From QHXW01 sp963768075 (GTDB lineage: Bacteria; Acidobacteriota; Terriglobia; Bryobacterales; Bryobacteraceae): a DNA stretch of 64,000 bases. The DNA is taken from contig CAVYHD010000033.1 in assembly GCA_963768075.1 (NCBI GenBank), forward strand, positions 372,001 through 436,000. The letters are read 5' to 3'. A program made the position numbers and the translations under genes. Below, one piece after another: positions 10,425 through 18,782 of this stretch. The notes below the pieces were generated by a model. That model was not told the origin of the DNA, did not search any database, and worked only from the letters and a program-made list of their open reading frames with translations. How positions within the stretch are numbered: position 1 is the first letter of the stretch; each line of letters opens with the position of its first letter.

Positions 10425-12779
10425 ATGCGGCCCACGGTGCTGCGGGCGTGCCTTCTCCTTGCATTGTTTGATACCGCCGCTCTGGCCTCGGGCCAGCCCC
10501 TGAACGTCCTCGAGGACGCGTTCGGCGTCCGGACACTCGACCAGAGCCCGCTGCTGAGTCCGCAATTTCCATCCTTGTCGCTGCTACTCGCGAACCGCAG
10601 GGTCGAGGTTGACGCCCGGCGCAGCGCCAACGGCGTAGTCCTTCACGCGCCTGGCTCACAAGTCACATTGATGGCGCAGTTCAATCACGAGGGGGCATTT
10701 GACATTTGCCGCATCCGGCCCGAGCCAGGAGCCCCCATCCCCGCCGAAGAGTTGAAGCTGATCTGGGCGTTCCCCATGGAATTCAACGAATCGATGACAC
10801 TCGATGCGGGGGCGCTCGAAGGGCATCCTTTATATCTTCCGGACGGCACAATTCCGCCTTCGCATCTTTTGAATTGGGGAACTCTGTTCTACGATCGCTC
10901 CGACAATCTGGCGCTTGGGACGGTGCTCGAGGGCGCTGTACCCGCTGCCACGCGCTGGGGCCGCCGCACCGGACCAACCGGCCCCACACAACTGCACTTC
11001 TGGACACAGACCGGGAGGCCGGACCTCCGCCTCACGATTTTCGCCTACCGGCCGCGCGATCAGCGCCTATGGTGGGCCGAATGGTACCAGGATCAGGAAA
11101 AGCGCACACCCGGGATTCACCCGGGCCTTTTTCCAATTCTCAGCCCGCTCGAAACAAGCTGGGCGCCCGGCGAACAAGAAACAATCCAGATCGTGCCGCC
11201 GCCCACGGAAGCGGGAAAGGCGATGGAACTCGTGCTCATTGATGATGTGAGCGCGAGCGTCGTGTCCCGCCGCGGATTCGTGTACGAGCTTCCGGTCACC
11301 AACCTGAGATTCGAGGCAGGCGACTGGCCTACCGGTCTGTATCGAGCGATCGTGGTGCCTGCCGGCGCCATGTTCGATCCCGCCGTGCGCCGCCTCGACC
11401 AAAAGAACCTCTCGCTGATCGTGCGGCCGAGGCAGCCGCGCGGCCCCGTTCTCTTCGTTGCGCCCACGGATATGTGGCGCGCGTATGCCAGCAATGGCGG
11501 CCACGCGATGACGTCCTGGCGCGACGATTACCATTACACCAGCGTGGGATATTCGCCCACTGTCCTGAACACAAGATACCGCCGCACGAATCATTATTAC
11601 TATGGGCTGTACGAGCGCCACTCGGACATCCTTCATTTTCAGTTTCTCCGCGAATTGGCACGGAAGGAAGGCTTGCAGATTGACTACTGCACCCAGGATG
11701 ACATCGCGCTGGACAGGGTTCGCCTGAGCGATTATCGCCTCGTGCTCGTCGGCAGCCACGCCGAGTTTACCACCGCCGAGACTTATCTTCGTTTTCGCGA
11801 TTACCTGGCGCGCGGGGGAGCGGTGATGATTCATGGCGGTGATTCGTTCGCGGTCATGGTGGAATATCTGCCCAGCCTGGGAGATCGCCGCTATATCTGG
11901 CAGAGAGACCACATCTGGTGCCACTTGACGGATCAGCCCGACAGTTTTATGCCGCCGCAGTTGCTCCCGGCCGATGCACCCGCAACCGCACCCATTACCG
12001 CGCCTGTCGCCGGAGATGCCGTCGATTATCTGAATGTGTTCCATGTGACCGTTGGCTACTGGCCCGAGGGAAGCCGCGCCGTGGTTTCCAATGTGGATCA
12101 TCCCGTTATGCGGGGGCTTGGTTTGAAAATCGGCGATCCCGTTCCTGGGGTGTGGGCCGGCGAAGCAGATATCGCCTATGAGCCCCGCGCCTGGGACATT
12201 CTTATCCGTTCAGAAAAAGCCGTTACCGAAGCCAACGAGAGCGGTCTCGATCGCGTCCAGCAGCCGGCGTTTCATCACACCGGGTTCATGATTCATAAGA
12301 ATCTGCGGTTGGCGGTCGTATCGAGTGAAAGCTTCACCAACCGGTTGACCGATCCGGAGAGCAAATTATTTCGGGAGCTGTATGTGCGCACTTTCCATTA
12401 CTTGCTGGATTCCGCGGTGGACCTGCGCCGCGCCGAAGATGTCCCGCCGCAGCAAGGAAGTAATAGCGCCGAGTTCGCCTGGAGTGCGCCCGTCAAGCTG
12501 GCCGCCATCCAATACGAACTCCCCGATTTGATCGACTACAACGATAAGCTATGGTTCCGCAAGCCGGCGCCGTACGCTCATTACCTCGTGGAAGGTTCAC
12601 GAGACGGCGTGAACTGGATAGTGCTGGCCGATCGCACGGACGGACCGTGGCGAGGCCTGCAGACCGACTTTTTTTCCACGACGGCCCTCAGTCACATCCG
12701 CTTCCAGGGCACTCTTTCCAATGGTCAGCCGTTTCAGGTGAAGAGCGTGAAAGCCTTCCGTGCGAAATCAAACTTGTAA
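10425..12779 (+). CDS. Exported N,N-dimethylformamidase beta-subunit-like protein
   Basis: A 784-residue protein with a signal peptide (hydrophobic residues 5-20, then ALASGQP). Residues about 330-600 resemble the C-terminal domain of the N,N-dimethylformamidase large subunit: NHYYYGLYERHSDILHFQFL, IDYCTQDDIAL, YRLVLVGSHAEF and ARGGAVMIHGGDSF, a glutamine-amidotransferase-like arrangement. The end (about 660-780) looks like a small beta-sandwich (F5/8-like) domain. No small subunit gene is adjacent, so the substrate need not be a formamide. Divergent from the TPR gene and convergent with the PQQ gene. No clear Shine-Dalgarno is visible before the ATG. The family assignment is from remembered motif similarity. 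Confidence 0.62.
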   Translation: MRPTVLRACLLLALFDTAALASGQPLNVLEDAFGVRTLDQSPLLSPQFPSLSLLLANRRVEVDARRSANGVVLHAPGSQVTLMAQFNHEGAFDICRIRPEPGAPIPAEELKLIWAFPMEFNESMTLDAGALEGHPLYLPDGTIPPSHLLNWGTLFYDRSDNLALGTVLEGAVPAATRWGRRTGPTGPTQLHFWTQTGRPDLRLTIFAYRPRDQRLWWAEWYQDQEKRTPGIHPGLFPILSPLETSWAPGEQETIQIVPPPTEAGKAMELVLIDDVSASVVSRRGFVYELPVTNLRFEAGDWPTGLYRAIVVPAGAMFDPAVRRLDQKNLSLIVRPRQPRGPVLFVAPTDMWRAYASNGGHAMTSWRDDYHYTSVGYSPTVLNTRYRRTNHYYYGLYERHSDILHFQFLRELARKEGLQIDYCTQDDIALDRVRLSDYRLVLVGSHAEFTTAETYLRFRDYLARGGAVMIHGGDSFAVMVEYLPSLGDRRYIWQRDHIWCHLTDQPDSFMPPQLLPADAPATAPITAPVAGDAVDYLNVFHVTVGYWPEGSRAVVSNVDHPVMRGLGLKIGDPVPGVWAGEADIAYEPRAWDILIRSEKAVTEANESGLDRVQQPAFHHTGFMIHKNLRLAVVSSESFTNRLTDPESKLFRELYVRTFHYLLDSAVDLRRAEDVPPQQGSNSAEFAWSAPVKLAAIQYELPDLIDYNDKLWFRKPAPYAHYLVEGSRDGVNWIVLADRTDGPWRGLQTDFFSTTALSHIRFQGTLSNGQPFQVKSVKAFRAKSNL

Positions 12780-12826
12780 TAAGGTTGTGACGCTGCTCGC
12801 CCCTCTTCCAGTCCGAGCCGTCCCGT

Positions 12827-14593
12827 TCACAACGCAAAGCATAAAATATTCGGCCCCGCCGCCACCGCCACGTACTGCTTCCCCCTGACCTCAAACGTCA
12901 TCGGCGATGCCTTCATCCGCACATTCGTCTCAAACCGCCACAGCGTCTTTCCATCCCGCTCATCCACCGCCTCGAATCCCCCGTTCGGCTGCCCGTAGAA
13001 AACGATGCCGCCCGCCGTCGCCAGCACCCCTGACCAGGTCTTGGCCCTCGCCGCCCCCGGTTGGGGTACCTCCCAAACGATCTTCCCCGTCTCGATATTC
13101 AGCGCCCGCAGAAACCGATGTCCCGTCTGGTCGGGATAGCCCAGCGGGCTCCCCGTGCACTCCTCCAGCGCCAGAAAGTAGAACAGCCTGGTTACCGGGC
13201 TGAATGCGGTCGAACTCCAGTTCGCCGCATCATCCGGACAGCCTTTCGCGTTTGTCACCCGAGGCCGTCCGTCCGCCCCGATCTCCGTAGCCCAATCCAC
13301 TCTCCGGAGGAACGGCTTGGCCAGCAGCAACTCTCCGTTGAGGCGGTCCAGCACGTAGAAGAAACCATTCCGGTCCGCGTGCAGCAGTAACTTTCGCGGC
13401 CTCCCGCCGATACTCCACATCCGCCAGCAGCGGCGGTTCGGTCGCGTCGCGGTCCTTCAGGTCGTGCGGGGTGAACTGGTAATGCCATTTCAGCTCGCCC
13501 GTATGCGCATCCAAGGCCAGGATGCAGTTCGTAAACAAATTGTCTCCGCCCCGGTCCGTATCGTCGCCATCCGGGAAAGGATTCCCCGTCGGCCAGTACA
13601 ACGTATCCGTGGCTTCGTCATAGGAGCCGGTCAGCCATGTCGATCCGCCTCCCCGCAGCGGCTCGCTCCCCTGCCACGTCTCCGATCCGCGTTCGCCCTT
13701 CCGCGGCACCGTCCAGCGCCGCCAAAGTAACTCCCCGGTCTCCGCTTTATAGCAGGCGATGAATCCACGGATCCCCTCGTCCGCTCCCGAAACCCCCGCA
13801 ATCACGGTGTCTTTTACCACGAGCGGAGCGAGCGTCCCCCCGTAGTGCTGAGGCTCCTCCGGCATCGTCTTCTCCCACAGCGGTTCGCCAGTCGCGCGGT
13901 CCAGCGCCAGCAAGTGCGCATTGTCGGTCTCGTAGAATACTTTGCCATCGCGAATCGCCACTCCGCGATTTGTCCCCAGAGAAGCATCGCCGTCCAGTCC
14001 GAGTGTCTGCGGCCGCGAGTACTTCCAAATCTGGTTCCCGGTCAAAGCATCAATCGCAAATACCTGGTTGGGCCCCGTGACATACATGACTCCGCCCGCT
14101 TCGAGCGGCGTCACTTCCAGCCCGAAGGAAGGAATCGGAAAGATCCACTTCAGACGCAGCCCGGCGGCATTCCCCGCGTGGATCTGTTTCAGCTCGCTAT
14201 ACCGGTTCGCGCTCAGCTTCCCGTTGTAAGTGAGCCAGTCGCCCGCTTCCGGTTTCCCCACGTGATCGGTTTCCCGGACGGCGGCCCAACCGTCACCCCG
14301 GCGTTTAAACTCCGCACATATCTGGCGACCGCATTCAATTCTTCCAGCGGCAGATCGAACGCCGGCATTCCCGAATTCGGAAACCCTTGCCGCACCACGG
14401 CCCGCAGCTGCTCCACCGATTGGCCGCTCAACCGCGGATTCCCCGCGAGACCCGGCCCCTTTCCGCTTCCCCGAGCGTCCGTCCCATGACACCCCACACA
14501 TCGTTCGCGAAACACCTTCCTTCCATCGGCCGCGCACACCGCCGCTGGGAAAAGAAGCAACACCGCCGCCAGTTTTGTTGTCTGCAAGATCAT
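12827..14593 (-). pseudogene. Cytochrome c-PQQ quinoprotein dehydrogenase fusion, two frameshifts
   Basis: Three frames add up to one exported protein of 588 residues. From ATG 14593: signal peptide, a cytochrome c domain with heme site CVGCH and a later methionine ligand (GMPAF), then a PQQ beta-propeller (DWLTYNGKLSANRYS, WKYSRPQTLGLDG, HADRNGFFYVLDRLNGELL, TLWRFETN). The frame changes at the CCCC run 14256-14259 (one base missing) and at about 13409 (one base extra). The two changes cancel in length. The enzyme would oxidise an alcohol or sugar in the periplasm and pass electrons to its own heme. It lies downstream of iclR on the same strand with a 221-base gap containing an 18-bp element also found before the EamA operon. 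An alternative is two genes, but the propeller would then lack a signal peptide. Confidence 0.8.
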
Positions 14594-14766
14594 TCAGTCT
14601 GTGAGAGCAGGCCTCGCCGGTTTGCCGCACCAGAAACAACAGTCGCGGTCCTCGCGGCGTCCTGCACGCGCAGAGGGATGGGAAGCGGGTCTCCGGAGAG
14701 TGCGCCGGGAAGCAAATACGGCATCCCGGAATTATACGCCTGCGAGGCGCCACGGACGCGATAATC

Positions 14767-14784
14767 CGTCTAATAGGCTGAACA
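14767..14784 (-). promoter_or_regulatory. Putative IclR operator, distal copy
   Basis: On the minus strand this reads TGTTCAGCCTATTAGACG. It matches the element at 15690-15707 at 16 of 18 positions, including 13 identical bases in a row. It lies 174 bases upstream of the cytochrome-PQQ start and just beyond the iclR stop. Assignment to IclR is an inference from the duplicate location around the iclR gene. Confidence 0.45.
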
Positions 14785-14814
14785 GAGACTGGGCTCGACC
14801 GTTTTCCCGTCCAG

Positions 14815-15612
14815 TTAAAGGCCTGCGGATCCGACCTGGACTGGGATGAAACCCAGCGCCCCGGAAATGTCGGCCGCGGCTTGCCGAACCAGTTCGCCGA
14901 AGTAGGTGAACTCTTCACTTTTGATCTGAGCCGTCGTGCCCGCTACGCTGATAGCCGCAATAACATTGCCGGAGTGGTCGAACACTGGCGCGCCGACGCA
15001 TCGGCATCCAATTTCGCCCTCCTCGTCTTCGATCGCGTAGCCGGCGTTTCTGATTTGCGCCATTTGCTGTTTCAGCTTGCGGATGGAGGTGATCGTGTTT
15101 TCGTTGTTGCGGGTCAGGCCACGATCCCGGACCAGGCGCAGAAACTCGGTTTCCGGCAAATAAGCCAGAAGACACTTGCCCACGGCCGAGCAGTGCAGGT
15201 CCATACGTTTTCCCACCCAGGTGGCTAATCTGACAAGTCCGGTCGGCTCGATCTTTTCGATCAGAACCGCTTCGTGGCCCTCGATGATCGCCATGTGTAC
15301 CGTCAACCGTGAACGCTGCATGACCAGCTGCAAAAAACTTGTGGCATTCTCCCGCAACTCGACCGCGCTGAGCGCCATGTTCGCAATCGAGAACAACTTG
15401 AGGCCAAACATATAGCGATGGGTTCTGTTGTTGCGAAGCAAATAGCCCCGCCGCTCGAGTGTGACGAGTAGACAGTAGGTCGAGCTCTTGGGCATCCCGA
15501 GCCGCCGGCTGAGTTCCGGCAGAGTCAGACCACTCCTCGTCACCGACAGCAGTTCAAGAATTGATAACGTCCGCTCCACAGCGGGAGCCGATGGTGTTCC
15601 GCTAGCGCTCAT
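14815..15612 (-). CDS. IclR-family transcriptional regulator
   Basis: A 265-residue regulator. Residues about 10-75 form the winged helix-turn-helix (VERTLSILELL, LTLPELSRRLGMPKSSTYCLLVTLERRGYL). The rest is the IclR effector-binding domain with the conserved HCSAVGKCLLAYLP and GCRCVGAPVFD segments. ATG 15612 starts at the usual distance from the HTH; the longer frame would use up the intergenic region. It is divergent from the EamA-DapA-HAD-GH20 set and probably controls it in response to a small carbon compound. Confidence 0.92.
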   Translation of the reverse strand: MSASGTPSAPAVERTLSILELLSVTRSGLTLPELSRRLGMPKSSTYCLLVTLERRGYLLRNNRTHRYMFGLKLFSIANMALSAVELRENATSFLQLVMQRSRLTVHMAIIEGHEAVLIEKIEPTGLVRLATWVGKRMDLHCSAVGKCLLAYLPETEFLRLVRDRGLTRNNENTITSIRKLKQQMAQIRNAGYAIEDEEGEIGCRCVGAPVFDHSGNVIAAISVAGTTAQIKSEEFTYFGELVRQAAADISGALGFIPVQVGSAGL

Positions 15613-15807
15613 CGATCCGTCCCTTCGACGGCCCGCTTTGCCGGATTGTAGCAAAAAGTGGCGCGCGGAAACGAAGCCTACTGGAAAAGTGTTCAGCCTA
15701 TTGGACAGTGAATGGGAAGCCAGCATATTGCGATTGTGCTGTCTTTACCGCTGGCGTACGATAGGCAGTTCGATGCGGCCGCAGCTATAAGAGGTCCACA
15801 AGAGGAA
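15613..15807. promoter_or_regulatory. Divergent promoter region with putative IclR operators
   Basis: This 195-base gap between iclR and the EamA gene holds an 18-bp imperfect palindrome, TGTTCAGCCTATTGGACA at 15690-15707, and an overlapping inverted pair TGGAAAAGTGTTCA at 15682-15695. GCCTA(C/T)TGGA also occurs twice as a direct repeat, at 15676 and 15696 (20 bases apart, about two helix turns). These are the likely binding sites of the adjacent IclR regulator. Confidence 0.5.
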
Positions 15808-16773
15808 ATGGCCGAAACCGTCACCGCGCCGCACGCGATCCGCAGGCGGCCCCCAATCCTGTACTTTCTGATTCTGGTGCTGGTGAATCTAATGTGGGCT
15901 TTTCAATTCTCCGGCGCCAAGATCGCAACCGAACGGCTCGGCCCCATAGCAGTTGCCTTGATTCCGCTGGCGCTCGCAACCGTCCTGTTTGCACCGCTCG
16001 TGCGCATAAGCCGGGGCAAGAACCCGCGGCCGCGGTGGACGCCCGTGGTTTGGCGGGACCTTTTCCTCGCTTCGACGCTTGGCATTATTCCAGCGCAGCT
16101 CGGCCTCACCTGGGGTGTACAGCACTCGCTCGCAAGTAATGCATCCGTGCTCACGTTGACTATTCCGGTCTTCACCGCAATGATGGCGGTCATGCTGCTC
16201 GGCGAAAGGATGACGGTTGTGCGCTGGATTTCCTTCGCGCTTGCGATTTTCGGCGTGCTCATGGTTTCGGACATCGATTGGAAGTCCGTGTCGATCTTCA
16301 GGGGCGGCTATCTGCTGGGCAATCTTCTGATTCTTGCGAGTTGCCTTGGCAGCGCATTCTACAACACCTACACCAAGAAACTGCTGGAGACGTTTAACCC
16401 GGTCGAGTTACTCGTGTACAGCTTTCTGCTGACGGACATCGAGCTTGCAGTGCTGATGCTCGTATTTGAACGCCCCCGGTTTGCGGCGTTTGCATCCTTG
16501 GGCGTCGGCGTTTGGGCCAGCTTGCTTACCATTGCAATACTTAGTCTGAGCGTCTCGATGCTGCTATATTTCTGGGTGATCGAGAAGATCGATGTGACCC
16601 AGGCGTCGTTGTCAATCTACTTATTACCGGTGTTCGGAGTCTTGCTCTCGACCGTAGTCGTCAAGGAAAGGATCACGTCACAGCTGGTATTCGGGGGCCT
16701 CCTGGTATTTGCCGGGACATTTCTCGTCACGGTGTACGAGGAACGAAAGCGCATGCGCGAGGCGGCTGCATAG
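15808..16773 (+). CDS. EamA/DMT-family transporter
   Basis: A 321-residue membrane protein with about ten hydrophobic helices in two EamA halves (first half from FLILVLVNLMWAFQFSGAKIA, second from YLLGNLLILASCLGSAFYNTYTKKLLE). The family exports or imports small metabolites. ATG 15808 sits just before the first helix; a longer start at 15712 is possible but would run through the predicted operator. It is the first gene of a plus-strand set and ends 14 bases before the DapA-like gene, so it may move the substrate or product of that pathway. Confidence 0.85.
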   Translation: MAETVTAPHAIRRRPPILYFLILVLVNLMWAFQFSGAKIATERLGPIAVALIPLALATVLFAPLVRISRGKNPRPRWTPVVWRDLFLASTLGIIPAQLGLTWGVQHSLASNASVLTLTIPVFTAMMAVMLLGERMTVVRWISFALAIFGVLMVSDIDWKSVSIFRGGYLLGNLLILASCLGSAFYNTYTKKLLETFNPVELLVYSFLLTDIELAVLMLVFERPRFAAFASLGVGVWASLLTIAILSLSVSMLLYFWVIEKIDVTQASLSIYLLPVFGVLLSTVVVKERITSQLVFGGLLVFAGTFLVTVYEERKRMREAAA

Positions 16774-16787
16774 GTAAAGGAGCAGGA

Positions 16788-17753
16788 ATGTCAAAGGCGA
16801 ACGAGTTTCGTATAAACGGAATTGTCCCGATTATTCCGACGCCCTTTACAGTCGAAGAACAGGTCGATTGGCCTGCGTTGCGGCGGCTGGTCGATTTTGC
16901 CTGCGCCGCGGGCGCTTGCGCCATGTGTCTGCCGGCATATGCCAGCGAGTTCTATAAACTCTCCGAGGGAGAGAGGTTGCGCTTGGTTACGGAGGCCGTG
17001 CGCCAAACCGCCGGCCGCATTCCCGTGTTCGCCCAGGTTAACTTCGTTTCCGTAACGCAAGCCGTGGAGACTGCCCGCGAGGCCCAGAAGACAGGGGCAT
17101 CAGCCATTGCCGCCGCCGTCCCGCGCATGCTGGCATTTGGAGAACCCGATCTCTACCGCTACTTCGACCGGCTCCTCTCTTCGATTGACATTCCCCTGCT
17201 CATTCAGGATGTCAACCCCTCGGGGCCGACCGTGACCGCTCGTTTCGTATCCGAGTTGCATCGGGCTCATCCCCATTTTCGATGGATCAAGCTCGAGGAA
17301 CCGATGATGTCATCGAAAGTCACCGCGATTCTGGAAGCAACCAGCGGAGAGGTCGGAGTGCTCGAAGGCTGGGGTGGCATGTATATGCTGGATCTGATTC
17401 CAGCCGGCATCTGCGGAGTCATTCCGGGCCTCGCCGTGTCGGATCTGCTCGTAAAAGTGTTTCAGCTCGCCACTAAGAACGACATGTTGGGCGCCTATAA
17501 CATTCACACAGCGCTCCTGCCGCAGGTTGTGTTCGGTCTCCAGCATATGGAGCTGTTCCATCATGTCGAAAAGCGCTTGCTGGTGGCTCGTGGCCTTTTG
17601 CATGATGCTGTTGTCCGCCAGTTAGCTCTCAAGTTGGACGGGCATACCGATAATCGTATCTCGTTCCTCAACGGGCAGATTCTCGCCTTACTCGACCGGC
17701 TTGAGCTTCCGCACAACCCGCTTCTCCCGGCCATGGCCGGGCAGCCAGACTGA
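16788..17753 (+). CDS. DapA/NAL-family aldolase (lyase) of unknown substrate
   Basis: A 321-residue TIM-barrel protein of the dihydrodipicolinate synthase/N-acetylneuraminate lyase family. It starts with NGIVPIIPTPF and keeps the Schiff-base lysine (K168 in WIKLEEP). The usual GTTGE motif is replaced by PAYASEF, and the YNVP tyrosine segment by QDVNPSG, so it is not a standard DapA. AAGGAG precedes the ATG by seven bases. It lies between the EamA permease and a HAD-type dehydrogenase in one likely operon, which suggests aldol cleavage or dehydration of a sugar acid or a keto acid. Confidence 0.82.
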   Translation: MSKANEFRINGIVPIIPTPFTVEEQVDWPALRRLVDFACAAGACAMCLPAYASEFYKLSEGERLRLVTEAVRQTAGRIPVFAQVNFVSVTQAVETAREAQKTGASAIAAAVPRMLAFGEPDLYRYFDRLLSSIDIPLLIQDVNPSGPTVTARFVSELHRAHPHFRWIKLEEPMMSSKVTAILEATSGEVGVLEGWGGMYMLDLIPAGICGVIPGLAVSDLLVKVFQLATKNDMLGAYNIHTALLPQVVFGLQHMELFHHVEKRLLVARGLLHDAVVRQLALKLDGHTDNRISFLNGQILALLDRLELPHNPLLPAMAGQPD

Positions 17754-17803
17754 ATTTGCCACGCGGGCGATAGGAACTTATGTCGAAAAGGAGCTTTCGG
17801 GGT

Positions 17804-18766
17804 ATGAAAGAGCAACCCGTCCCGGCCGGTGTTGTCGGCCTCGGACTTATGGGCACCAGCATCGTGACCTGTCTTGTAGCCGCCGGTCATCCCGTCGTCG
17901 GGATCGACAAAGACGCCGCTCGCAGGCGCAACCTGAAACGGCGCGTTTCTTTCCTGCTCCGCGACATGCGCCGCGAGAAACTGTTATCCACTGAGCCTGC
18001 CAGTTTGCTGAAACATCTGAGCACTGCGGACGATTTCGGCGCGCTCCGGGGCTGCGGCCTGGTAATCGAATCGATCTTCGAAGATCTCCGCGAGAAACGC
18101 GCGGTCCTGCGCAAAATCGAGGACGCGGTTGCGCCCGGCGCGCTGATCGGAAGCAACACTTCGGCTTTGCCGGTGACGGAACTGCAGCGCGGCGCCCTCC
18201 ACCCCGAGCGAATTCTTGGCGTTCACTGGGGCGAACCCGCTCACATCCTGCGTTTCCTGGAAGTGATCTGCGGTAAAGAAACCGACCAGCAGAATGCCCT
18301 GAAGATCATGCGGCTTGCAAGTCGGTGGAACAAAGAGCCGACTCTTGTTCGCCGCGATGTTCGCGGTTTCATAACCAACCGAATCATGTACGCGATGATG
18401 CGCGAGGCGTTTTATCTGGTTGAGAATGGCTACGCAACCGTGGAGGATGTAGACCGTTCCGTACGGAACGACATGGGATATTGGATCACGATGGCTGGTC
18501 CGTTCCGCTACATGGATCTGACCGGAATTCCGGCCTACGCCGCGGTGATGCGTGATCTGCTGCCGGACCTCTGCTGCTCGAAAGACACGCCTAAACTCAT
18601 GAAGGAGGTCGTGGCATCCGGTGCCCGCGGCACTTCCAACGCGGCGGGATTTTATCGATATACGCCGGCGGAGGCGAAACGCTGGGAGAAGCGCTTTCTC
18701 AGTTTCAGTTATGAGATTCGCGCACTGGCGCTTAAATATGCTTCCAAGCCGGCTGAAGGGTCTTGA
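17804..18766 (+). CDS. 3-hydroxyacyl-CoA dehydrogenase-family NAD-dependent dehydrogenase
   Basis: About 320 residues with an N-terminal Rossmann fold (GVVGLGLMGTSIV), a conserved IESIFEDLREK loop, SNTSALPVTEL, and HWGEPAHI at the position of the catalytic His. The C-terminal helical domain contains GFITNRIMYAMMREAFYLVE. Its length is that of the lambda-crystallin/L-gulonate 3-dehydrogenase branch rather than of fused FadB proteins, so a hydroxy acid from sugar metabolism is a reasonable substrate (inference). ATG 17804 has AAGGAG ten bases upstream; ATG 17780 is an alternative. Confidence 0.83.
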   Translation: MKEQPVPAGVVGLGLMGTSIVTCLVAAGHPVVGIDKDAARRRNLKRRVSFLLRDMRREKLLSTEPASLLKHLSTADDFGALRGCGLVIESIFEDLREKRAVLRKIEDAVAPGALIGSNTSALPVTELQRGALHPERILGVHWGEPAHILRFLEVICGKETDQQNALKIMRLASRWNKEPTLVRRDVRGFITNRIMYAMMREAFYLVENGYATVEDVDRSVRNDMGYWITMAGPFRYMDLTGIPAYAAVMRDLLPDLCCSKDTPKLMKEVVASGARGTSNAAGFYRYTPAEAKRWEKRFLSFSYEIRALALKYASKPAEGS

Positions 18767-18782
18767 CCCGCGGGAGAGATTC

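Noticed and set aside
14213..14593. Separate 126-residue cytochrome c gene
   Set aside because: It ends in a frame-shifted tail that overlaps the propeller; one inserted base joins them, and the propeller would otherwise lack a signal peptide.
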